A stretch of DNA of 64,000 nucleotides from Liquidambar formosana (taxonomy: Eukaryota > Streptophyta > Magnoliopsida > Saxifragales > Altingiaceae), in assembly GCA_039720395.1 (NCBI GenBank), contig CM077828.1, positions 14,501,764-14,565,763 on the forward strand. Direction: 5' to 3'. The position numbers and the translations under genes were made by a program. Positions within the stretch are counted from its first letter, which is position 1. The number at the start of each line of letters is the position of its first letter. Below are positions 12,601-24,700 of the stretch, piece by piece. Under the pieces are notes generated by a model. It had not been told where the DNA came from and searched no databases. It saw only the letters and a list, made by a program, of their open reading frames with translations.

Positions 12601-15600
12601 CCTCCTCAATTCTCCAATCTCATATCTTTGTTGCTGGTTTTGTGGTGGATCATCTCGTATGCCCATTGGTGGATGATTTTCAGCCCCCAACTCCATGTTC
12701 ATAACATTTCCTCTGCCCCTACCTCTTCTTCCACGACCACGTTGTGGCATTACAGCAATAAAGGCTATCACAAAGTCTGAAATAAAGCAATTACAGCCAC
12801 CTAACTGACTAAGAAGTCACGATCAGTAAAGAAAACTCAAGCTCTGGTTCGAATCCAACCGAAAAAAAATAGGTTAAACTTCAGTCAACAGCAGCAACAG
12901 AGGAAGTGGCGACACCAAATCTGCTGCAATTTCCTTCCTACAGCAAGGAACAAACAGTATAGAGAAGGAATTCACCCCCTACACTCGGCAGCAATGTCTG
13001 CTTCAACCACTGTTACAGTTGCGTCGAACACAGCAGTCAAGTTGAAGGTCTGTTGTACTGCGATTGCTCTTCGACTGGAAGTTTGAACCTATTAATGGCT
13101 TGAATCTGGCCCTAAAAAGCTTCAATAAAACTGACAAGGGCTAAGACTTTGCTGGAACCTCCAAACTTCATGATCGCAGCAAGAATAAGCCTTGATTGGA
13201 GCCGTGGCTACAGGAATAAGGGTCGATTGCTTCAATACTGTTTATCAAACAATCTCAGACAAAACCCTAAGCAAGTTCAGTCAAAACTGGAGCAAGAGAA
13301 CACCTCATCGGCATGGAAGAAGCTTCGATGGAGAAATTCGAACACAAATCACACCACAGGGAGGCTCGATTCAGAGCTCTGATACCAAATGATGATCTCC
13401 AGTCAACAATCAAGGAAAATTGCAAGAAGAAAATTCACGAGAGAGAGAAACTGAGAAAAAATGGAAGAAAATATGTTGAATCTTATTTAGGAGAGAGAAA
13501 ACTGAGCCCTAAGCTCTACAAATTCTGTTCGTAATTGAATATATCGAAAACTACCTTCTAACAGAATACTATCAGCTTATTTATAACAACAAAAGGCTAC
13601 AATTGACAAATATACCCCTAAGAACATGCTACTAACAGATATATTGAAGGGTAATGCTGGGAAAATAGAGCTACTGGTTTATCAAGTGCTGGAGAGATTG
13701 AACAGCCCCTTCTTAACAAGCTTTTAGAACAAATAATCCACATCACTAAATTATTGACACCCATATGTTGCATGTGAAGGGATACGGAAAAGACCAACCA
13801 TCCCTGTTCTACTTAACACTAAACAAAGTAAAGTCACACAACCTCTCAAATTCTTACACATAGCAAAATGCAATATATGTCTATGATTAAAATATAGATG
13901 CTCATATACACAACTATACAAGTACAATTTATCCGCTCAATCCATTCAGCCATACAGTATATACAATTTTATCCTATCAGAAAACTGTGAATGTAACTTG
14001 TGTGCTTTAGATAATCAATTGTATTAAATATAACTAGTAATAAATAACACAATGATAGACACTCACTTTGTTTCAATACTAACTGGTGGCGCATCAGTTC
14101 CATCCCAAACAAAGATCATCCACTCATCTTTAGTAACTTCACAGATATGGAGAATCTTATCATGGCAAAACATTGAAAAGGTGAAGATTTATCAATATTT
14201 AGATTTGTTGTACCAGAATTTAAAAGCACAACTAGTTCAGTTCCTTGGATATCCTAAAAAGTAATAAAATAAAAGCTTCAAAATCCGTCTACAGTGAAGT
14301 ACAATCAACAACCTCAAATGCATAAAGAGACAACTGAATATAGTTGAATTACCTTGCAAACCAAATCAATGCGTTCTCCTTGCCTGATCTGTCTCAATGA
14401 CAAGGATTCTTCCGACCCTAACATTCATATGCATATTCAAACTTAGTATGACTATGGGGAAAAGAAGCATAGTTTAAAACTTAAAATCATGATAAGTGGG
14501 AGAGGTTATAAAAGGAGTTGCTAGACAAGTATAGTGTTTTATTTAAAACATCAGAAAACTATAATTTTCACCAATATTCGTCAGGGCAGGTGCAAAGAAA
14601 TCGCACAGGAATCTGAGATGTCTACGACAATGCCCAATACAGAAGTTTTAAATTCACAGAATATTTAGCAAAAATTTTGTAGAGAACTGCTAACAATTTT
14701 GTAACAGTTTCAGTCTCATTTTTTGAACTAAAAGAAGAAAAGAAAAATTAAGCTCACACGAAACCTTCTTTCCAAAGAGTTTCACTTTGACCACACCAAG
14801 CTGCCAATTACATAGCCCACAAAAATTTGAAAATAGGGTATATGATACTCCCACTATCCCACAAAGATAGACCTTCTTTCCTTTTTTGGCTGTCCCAAAA
14901 TGTTTGTCACTTTGAAAAGTCATATTATAAATTTTTTTTAACTTTCCCATACTATCCTTTATAATACCAAGGATTACTTTGAACACATAACCAATTGCAT
15001 TGATAGTAGAGAAGGGTACTTTTGGAAAGAAAAAGTTGAATGGATGACAAATCAATGCATTAACTGATTTTCTTAATCTGCGTGCTTTTTCAAAGAGGCC
15101 TATCTTTGTGGGACGGAGGGAGTATTATTTTTAATGATTATATGACATTTTACTGGAACCATGTAAAACAAACAGTTAGTTTAAATTTCAGAAATAAAAT
15201 TTTCTTCAGAAACGAACTTTATGCAAATTTCACTCTAACCTGATTCCCGTCAAAGAATAATCACATAACGTATTTCTGTTTGTGTTTTGTATATATTACT
15301 CAAGGAATAGCCCATCGACAAAGCTACAGCTGCCATAACTGATTACAGCCAGTGGCAACAACCTTGCCGTATTTTGGCGGAGTCTTGGTTTTCTCTTGTA
15401 TATGTCTCATGTACGAGGATTTAAGCCTTTTTAATTTCAATACATATCTTTACTTTACAAAAAAATAATAATAATAACCTTGTCGTACATGACTTTTCTT
15501 TTTCTTTCTTTTTTTTTTGTTTGAACAACAACAAAAAGATATTATTAATGATAATAAGAAAGATTACAAATAGGGGACAAGAAGTCCACCAAAGCCAAAA

Positions 15601-15677
15601 TACAAACAAATAGAAATAAAAAAGGCAGCCTAAATAACTAGCTAAAAACAGCCCTCCAATCGGATTTCAAAAGACAG

Positions 15678-15732
<55 letters not shown>

Positions 15733-18700
15733 AAAGCCACTAAATTCCTTAGAGGAAGAAGCCCAAAAAGAACCCAAAAAATGCACTATATCCCATAGGT
15801 CATCCAAAGACATTTCCCGATGCTCAAAAATCCTCGCATTCCTTTCAAGCCAAACAACCCAAAAGACAGCCAAGAAAACATAATTCCACAAAATTCTTGC
15901 CTTCTTCCCCCTCCCCAAACCCCAAAAGTCAATAACAAATATTCCTTCAACACCTCCTGGCATCACCCAAGGCTCAAAACCACACCCAAAAAGGCGCTGC
16001 CACAACTGAGCAGCCACAAGAAAATGTAAAAAGAGATCATCAATAGTCTCTGCCGCCCTCCTACACATAATACACCACTGAGAACTCACAAAAAGAGAAG
16101 GCATCCTCTTTTGAAACTTGTCATTGGTATTGATTCTCTTGTGAACTAAAGTCCAAGCAAAGAACTTAACATTAAAGGGCACTTTGGCTTTCCATATCAA
16201 GTAAGACGGAAAAGAGGGGGAAGAATTATGAATCTCAATCAATATTTCAAAGTAAGACTTACAAGAAAAAACTCCAGAAGAATGGGCAGTCCAAATTCTC
16301 CTATCAAAAATGTGCAATCTCAAAGAAAAACTATCCAACAACAAAAACAAAGATGCCAACTCTAAACTTTCCCTCTCGTCGAGATTCCGAAAAAAAAAAA
16401 AATGAAATCCTAGGAGAATGAGACTCAAATAAAACCAAAGAAAAAATAGAAACATTATGAGACGAGCTTTAGGGAAAGAGCTAACAAACAACATGACCCC
16501 ACAACACCTAACACGAACATTACCCCACAACACCTAACACACATACTGGGGGAAAGAGCTTTAGGGATTTATCATTTCACTATCTTTGAAACACAACACA
16601 CATTGGGAGAAAGACCTTTAGTGGGTCTCCTCTTTTGGAGCATATCAAAAGTGTTCACCTTACCACAGGCCACAATCAAAGCCAATGCTTTGCCTTTACG
16701 AGGCACTTTAGAAGCCCACTTTTAGGTATCTCTTGGTCACCAATTTGCACAACGCCCTCATTTCTATTCCTAGTTTTGACTAAATTTACATTCCATAGGC
16801 ACTTTAGAAACCCACTTTTAGGTATCTCTTAGTCACCAATTTGCACGATTCCCTCATTTCTATTCCTTGTTTGACTTAATATACATTCCATATAAATTTT
16901 TGATATCTTGGATCAATTCCATAAAGATGGGGAGATAGGGGAGGATGTTGCTCGTAAAATTAGAGCAGGATGGATGAAGTGGAGAAGTGATAGTACGGTG
17001 TGACAATAGAATACCCATAATGTTAAAAGGAAAATTTTACATGACCGCTATAAGATTGGCCATGCTATATGGTACGAAATGTTGGGCAAATAGGAAACAT
17101 GTGCAAAAAATGAGTGTAACAGAGAGGAGGATGTTAAGATCGATATGTAGTAATAAGCAAAAAGATAAAAAAAGAGATGAACGCATTCGCAAGAAGGTAG
17201 TAGTAGAGCCAATTAAGTAGAAGATCAAGGAAAACCATCTAAAGTGGGTTGGTAATGTGCAACAAAGACCTATGAATGCACCATACATAAGAGTGACTTA
17301 ATTTAAGTTGAAGGTCTTAATAGAACAAGAAGAAGGCCTAAAATAACGTGGTCAAAGGTGGTGAGAAAGGATGTGTGCTAAGAATTTAACAGCAAATACG
17401 ACACTCGATAGAACTGAATGGCGTAAAAGGATTCATATAGCCAACCTTAGGTATTTGCAAATAAGGCCTAGTTGAGTTGAGTGGAGTTGTATTTATAGGA
17501 AAAGAACCATTAGACTCAAGAACCCGACATCTCTTATCAACATAAGATAGAGAGAGAGATAAGCCTCTTGGAAAAGAAGAAGTTAGAGTGCTCTTCAAAT
17601 AGGAAGGAGGAATTCCACAAATTAATAATAGGAGCATTCTTATTTCTGGCCAAAAGAAACAAACGAGGGAAAAGAAATTTTATGAGAGAATCAAGGATCC
17701 AAGGGTCCTCCCAAAAACAAATTCCACCACCATATTACTTGATCATATATTTAATATATTAGGAAAACTCAGGTAAACCTGGAATGATGAATTTTCAAGT
17801 AGAGAGATGTGATTCTCTAGTGGCCTCTCTAGAGTCCCAAACATTGTCAAGTAATTACCTAACACCTGTGGGACGAAGGGGGACTGCACAAGCCTGTGGG
17901 AGTAGTCTCATCCTAAAGGGATGGAGATAACCACTCTAAACAAAAAAGAAAAAAGAAAAAGAAACAAAGTGACCCATATTTGCTCAAAATAACTAGTGCC
18001 AAAGGGATCTTTGTTCCCTAGGGAATCTCCACAACCATTTACGAACGAGATATTTCTATCAATCACCATCCTCAAACCTAAACCACCTCTAATCTTAACT
18101 CACAATGTTCCAATCCACCAAATGATCCTTCTTATCCTCTCCCCAGCTTGACCCAATGAAATCTTGCCACATCCTCTCAATCCTACTAGCCATACTAATC
18201 GGTATCTTAAAAAGCAAAAGAAAATACATTGAGATATTAGCCAAAGTTGATTGAATAAGAGTGATCCTACCCCATAAAGAAATGCAAACTTCCTTCCATG
18301 GGGCCAACTTCATACTAATTGTCTTCCAAAACTGGATCCCAAAACTTTTGATTCCTAGGATTACATCCCAAAGGAAGCCATAAATTCATAGGCCACTCAT
18401 TAACACTACACCCACGGGACTCTATGAAAATGCTTAATTTATTCCTATCCACCCTAACAATTGCAACAGAACTTTTCCTCGAATTGACTCTAAGACCCAA
18501 TACCTCTCAAAATGCTTTAAAATTAGACTGAAATTACCAAATTATCCCTCATCACCTAAACTAAACAAAATGGTAAACATTTGCAAATTGTAATGATAAA
18601 TAATAACTTGATCTCAACCAACTTGAAAACCTTCAATAAATCTTCTCTTCTCTACTCTCACAAGAAATCTACTTAAAACATCACCCACCAAAGTAAAGAA

Positions 18701-21700
18701 AAAAGGTGAAAGCAGGTCCACCCTAACTTTTTTTTTGTTCTTTTTTTCTTTTTTAGTAACACTAATCCTACCTTTAGGCCCTCCCTTAATAATGATAGGA
18801 AAATTAGCAATCTTCAAACAACCTATCCTCCACTTAAACACCAAAACCCTTGCTTTCCAACACAAAATCAAGGAATCCCTAATACACAAAGTCATAAGCT
18901 TTCTCAAAATCAACCTTAAAAACTAAACCTTCCCTAGACGATTTCCTACACTCTTCTACAGCCTCATTAGCCACTAAAATAGCATTCAAAATTTTCTCTC
19001 TTTCACAAAAGCCCCTTGAGAAATAGATTAGTATCTTGAAAAACCTCTCTAACTCTCCTTGAAAGGACCTAAGCAGAATGATCTTATAAAGGCTCGTGGT
19101 AAGACTAATAGGCATAAAGCCTTTGACATATTCATTTTCAAGTTCTTTGTGAATGGTATTATTAACAAGTTTACCAATGCCACTTCTATTAATCTCATTC
19201 CAAATGTGATTTCAATAAATCCCCCTTGATGATAGCTCAACAATCTTGAAAAATGTCATAGTAGAACCACCAGGCCTGGAGAGTTATCCTTAACCATTTC
19301 AAAAGATGGCTTTTAAATTCCTTCTCTTGAACATGATCCTTCAACCAGACAGCTTTAGATTCTAGGATTGGGCAGCAGCAATCAACACCTTCAACTCTAG
19401 GTCTACCATAAATCTCACCCGCATAAAGAGAATTAAAAGGGGTGGGGGGGGAACCTTAATAATTCCCTCAAATAATTCCCTCACTAGTATTATCCTGATT
19501 ATTCACAACATCACCCTCTCTAGAAATCAACCTAGACATAGATTCCCCTTACCCTTTACCATTAGCTAAGTCATGGAAAATCAAGTATTTTATCAACTTT
19601 CACGACATCCCCAAACACCTCTTTATTCCACACCTTAAGCTTCTCATGAATAAATTGATGTTTTTTCATAAAAACAAAGCCCTCCCCAACCAAAAACCTC
19701 AGCTTCTCCTGAACAAACTAAAGCTTTTTTGTGAAAAACAAAGCCCTCCCAACCATAAAACTCACAAGACCACCACCAATAGGTAATGTTATTCTTCATT
19801 TAAAAATTAAAAAATAAATAAATAGGGGATATTATTCCCAAAAAAACTATGGCCGAGCCAAATGTTCACGAACCTAAAGGGAGTAGGGCCTCATTCGAAA
19901 GGGTTACAATCTACGAGCAGAGAAGTAGGTCTAGAAAGGGCCTCTTGGATAACATTACGAAAACTTCCTTCCAAATCTATCCAACCTATTACTTACAACA
20001 TTCTTACACATATTACATCACGTAAAGGCTGAATTCATTTGTTTGGAATTTTTTAAGGCATCCAGGACCACATCATTTAAAAAGTGTGCTAACTCTGCAT
20101 GCATTTTCAGCATATGTTTTGCTTTATTAATAAATATGCATTCCATTAAGGGAAAAAGAAACAGAAAAATTATACCAAAAGCCAAAGTGATAAAACAGTT
20201 CTCAACAGCTCTTCATCAGGCACATTGTGGCTTTCATATGTGTATTTAGTCTAATCAATCAATAACTGAACTCTAAATTACACTAGTCCACATCTCAAGG
20301 TGATATTTTTAACATAATTAAGCTAAGGAAACCATTGGTGGTCAATGTCAATGTGTTCCTAAGAATACCTGTATCAAGCATAAAATCAGCCAGCCATTTT
20401 CTCAGGCTGGCTATAAACTTCTTGTCCTTGTCTCTAGGGCGAAATTTTGAAAAAACTTGATAAGGAATGAAGTCTTCACCATATTTCCCTTCAAATAGAG
20501 CAAATGAAGAGAACTTCTTGTTGAAAAGAGCATATACATCCTTTCCATGAGTCTTCATCTGCACAGACATGCCCCCAAAATTTAAGCTTACTTGCTAAAT
20601 TCATTTCAATAATTAAAAAAAAAAATGCAATTACATTTTATCACATGATGGAAGTCGGGGAAAAAATGGCTGAAAAGAGTTCAAAAGGGGATCAACATAA
20701 CCATAAGGAGATGTAGACACCCCATTTTGTACCGTCATCTCGAGTCCCCGGCCCTAGTGATGAGTTTATGAGATTATTCATGAATATTCCTTGAAGGATT
20801 AGTGTGAATAACATGAGATTATTGGTTTAAATGAAGGGAATATGTTTTCTTAAAATCTATTTTTCCATGCATGTCACTAGCATGCGTATGGGTGTGATAT
20901 GTTACGCATGTTAACAGCAATTTTCCTAATTTGCAGATCTGCCAATTTCTATTTCCTATTAGGATTTGAAGAATTTTTCTTAAATGGAAGTTTATTTGAC
21001 TTATTTTCCAAGCCTAGTCTAGAAAGGAAATGGAAAACCCTAGTTTTCTTATATAAATACTCTCTTATTGATTGGGAATGGGGGGGAGAACAATAAGAGT
21101 TTTAGATTGAAATTCGTCATAAATCAGCAGCCGATTTTCTAAAACCAGTTTGAGTGTTTTAATCAAGACTTTTGACTCCGAACTCGGGATGGGATGAAAT
21201 TGGTCTCTTTGGAAAGATATTTCAATTCTCTACAACTTTGGATTTCAAGAGTTTTTCTCTAATTTCAACATTTTCACCCTAAAAATTGAGATGGAAGTTG
21301 CTGCTGTTGTAAAGTGACAAAAATCACTTTTCTTTTCTCCTATTTTCTCTTTCATATTCTTTTTCCCTTCGAAGTCAAGAGGAATTTAATCCCTTTGCTG
21401 TGATAACACTTTTACGAAAAAGAGGATTCATGTTGGGTTGATTTAATCCAAAGACTTGAGGGGCGCGGTTAGTAACAAGTTCTATTTTTCTTCGCAGTCA
21501 AGGTAAGTGGTTATTTTTCCAATCTATTTAGATGCATATTTTGATTATGATTTCTTTACACATGATGATACGTAGGTTTGAATAGCATTATCACATATTA
21601 TGCATTAGATTTAGGTCTAATGTGTGTGTAGATCAATTTTATAAAATATTGGATGATAGGGATATTCACTTGACTGATATTGTGGTGCAGGAAATACAGG

Positions 21701-24700
21701 CGTACGCGTAACTATTTTATGCGTACGCCTAATCTAGTTATGCGTACACATATAGGGAATATGCGTACACACAACCCGTACGGCAGATGATGAATAACCC
21801 TTGATTCGTTTTTATTCACTTGCTTTTATTTACTCATCGATTTGTCGGTTTAATCTATTGTTTTATTTGTTTGTTTTGTTTACTGTTTTATCCATTGATC
21901 ATCCTTGTGTGCGTGTTTAATTACTTGTATGGTTTAGTGGTAATCCTAATTAAATCAATTTATTAAAGATGGTCAGTGAACATGAAGTGAGGGCCAGTCA
22001 CTAGACTGGACATTATTGGATGCCTAACACCTTCCCAATAGTGTACCCTATCTCTGAACCTAGATAAAAATCTCTAGTTATGACGAGTTAGACCCTACTC
22101 AGGGTCAATCGGTTCCCAAAACCTCAATCGGGTGGCAACTCTTCTCCGCGCTAATTATTCATGGCTAGTTAGCATACTCCCGAGCCGCATGGTTCAGGCT
22201 CATAGGTGACTTGATAAGTGACAACATCTAACATACCTAGGGCTGTTAAACGAGTTGAAAAGCTCAAGTTCTTGGCATTTGCATCTCATTTAAGCTCATA
22301 AGTAAGCTGAGCGAGCTGAACTGGACCCACACTAAACTCAGTTTGCTAATCTAGCCAGCTTGAACATTACAAGACTTGACTAACTAAGCTTTAGAACGGG
22401 TTGTCAAACACCTTTGAGTGTAATTATGTCAACTCTCAGACACAACATATACTTTAACAAGCATACTTAAAAGTTAAAACAGACATTTTTTTATTAAAGA
22501 AAAAAAATACTTTATCCTTTGCCAACATCAGCACGGAAGATTCAATGCTCATGGATGAATTTTCAACCTCAAAAGCCTATCAAATCACCATACACATGGA
22601 AAAATATAATTCAAATTTATCATTCCTATAATTCTTTAAGTTGTTGTTTAATAGGATACTCAAGAAAGCTACCAATGATGTAATCGCTACTCAAGAAGTG
22701 AACCTGTTTCTGATTTGGTGCCTATTAACCAACAAAATTTGTCACTTAATCAAATTCAGAAAATCCCAACTTGAGCTTGGTACAAAATGTTGTTCTCAAG
22801 TCCTCATCATAGTGGAAGAGACTTCAGCTCCCAAAGAAGGAACTCATCTGATGATAGCAAATGTCTCTAAAAAAAAAAAAATCTGGTAAGAGGCCACTAA
22901 AAGGAAATCCACAGTGCACTAACCAAAGTCATTCTTTGTCCTATGCTCATGTCAACACACAAACAAGTTTGCGTATGATGGAACCAGACACATGATGCAT
23001 TGGGGCCCATATTTTGGGTAACCCTTCCCCTAATTGTCACCCATGTTAAATATGCAATGCCAACATCATAGCCATTGACACGCGCATCTCATCCACCGTG
23101 GCATATCAACCTGAAACCTGAATTTTTCCACTCGCTCAACCCGTGTCCATAATGGCCTTCACCCTATATGTTCACACGGTCACACCTTCAATTTGGACCA
23201 TATTATTCCACAATGGTGAAATCGGTTTGTCGTTACATGTGATCAAACCATCTCAACTAAATTTCCCCCAAACGTTGTTAAATTAAACTAGAACCTAAAC
23301 CCCTGGGAGACTAGCGTAGAACCCACCATCATAGCCCCCCACTTAAATCTTGGGTTGTTCTAGCGGGGAATCGAACCTGTGACCGTGCACCTAACCACAC
23401 AATCACGAGTTCGCCCTTATCAACTGGGCTACCCAAGGGTGGGTTGTTAAATTAAACTTAGAATCTATATATTCCTATAAATTTTCTGATATCTTGGGAT
23501 CTTCACAACCAAGTGGACAAGCTTCAACAGGTACCGATCAATACATACCAAAATCGCCGGTTCAAACCAAGTCATCACCAATTGTGTGGACAAGAGTCAG
23601 GCCTGGATATGACATTTCTTTGAATCTAAATAAGCTCAACCCAAGGCACAATCACCATCTAATTGAAGTCAGGTCGTTGACCCAGCCAGTAGCCACCTGC
23701 AATACTTAGATCTGAAACCATGACAACCAGCACTTTTCCTCCATAAATAAAGATAAAGGATAATGTAATTCTAGAAAAATTTCATGAATGCAACTCTTCT
23801 AGCCAGTGGCTTGTAAAGCTCAACTTCATACTATGTAATCTTGAAATTCTATGACCTTTGATACAAAAATGGAGCATCTCTAATCTCTGACAAATAAGAG
23901 AGATGCAACTCCTCTAACTACCTATTTCTTATCAATCAACTACATAAATTTGTTTTTATCTTCCAATTTCTACTGAAGTTCAGTTACTCGGTTACTCCAT
24001 TCTGATCTCAATACACTCTTAATAGCCTCACAAAGCTTTCCAAACTCAAAATTTCCGTCTCAATATCCACATAAACCATAGTTTCTTCAATCCAATTTCC
24101 ACAAAATCTCTAATCTTATTTTCTGTGTACATTAATTCCTATTTTGTCTCGATTTTCTGAGAAACACCAAAATCTATGCTGTCTACATCATAGATTTTTC
24201 AACTTTTGTTTCAAGCACTTTTGTACTTTTTTTTTTTTTTTGGATAAGTACTTTTGTACTTCACAAATCACCAATTACTCAATTACAGCCCCAAGTTTCC
24301 CCAAAATCTCCAGTAACATTTTGTGTAAATTAAATCTTATTTTGCTTCATTTTTCTCCAAAATCAAGGCTGTCCTACATCATACAGTTTTCCACTTTTTT
24401 CCCTATCACTTTTATCATTCACTAACCACCAAGTACTCAATTACACGTGTGCCTTATGGTACAATTAAAAAAACAACATTTGTATCGGAAATGTTCAAGA
24501 TTAAAACGTAAACAGGGGATAGTTACTATACACGTGCCAATGAGATAAATACTATACACATAATTTAGGCAGTATGATGACATTGCATCGGCATTATCAA
24601 TATATTGTGACGGCCCTTCCATTGTCTCTTACAATCTGGAAAACCAAACAATAGTTTGAATCCATTCCCTCGATGTTCTAAAATGAAAGGTTAATATGAA

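Larger units (their letters stand above)
8005..13745 (-). mobile_element. complete Ty3/gypsy LTR retrotransposon
   Basis: A full element in POT1 intron 5, in the same orientation as the gene. It has LTRs 8005-8358 and 13390-13745 (TG..CA ends), the target duplication CTAAA on both sides (8000-8004, 13746-13750), an initiator-Met-tRNA primer site next to the 5' LTR, and a polypurine tract next to the 3' LTR. The order gag, protease, reverse transcriptase, RNase H, integrase is that of Ty3/gypsy. By eye the LTRs differ at about 20 of 354 sites plus small indels, so the insertion is not recent. Frameshifts and stops in every domain make it non-functional. Confidence 0.93.
4194..14066. other. POT1 intron 5 (9.9 kb), transposon-filled
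   Basis: The largest intron. It contains a Tourist-like MITE (4626-4965), a Mutator-like element (5292-6489), an RNase H-like LINE remnant (about 7195-7540) and a full Ty3/gypsy element (8005-13745). These explain about 7.6 kb; the rest (4194-4622, 4969-5282, 6499-7190, 7545-7999) is plain AT-rich DNA in which I see nothing else. Confidence 0.7.
14418..20368. other. POT1 intron 3 (6 kb), LINE-filled
   Basis: Holds a Stowaway MITE, a 104-bp L1 insertion, a larger L1 split by an RTE-type LINE fragment, and a 95-bp tandem repeat. The stretches 14418-14845, 15125-15359 and 19800-20368 show nothing I can assign. Confidence 0.65.

Noticed and set aside
22236..22420. hAT-like MITE suggested by AGGGCTGTTAAACGAG near the LTR end
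   Set aside because: The inverted partner is poor and no 8-bp duplication was found.
23410..23443. Intact tRNA gene suggested by A and B box motifs
   Set aside because: The cloverleaf does not close and the unit is flanked by a 15-bp duplication, so it is a SINE head.
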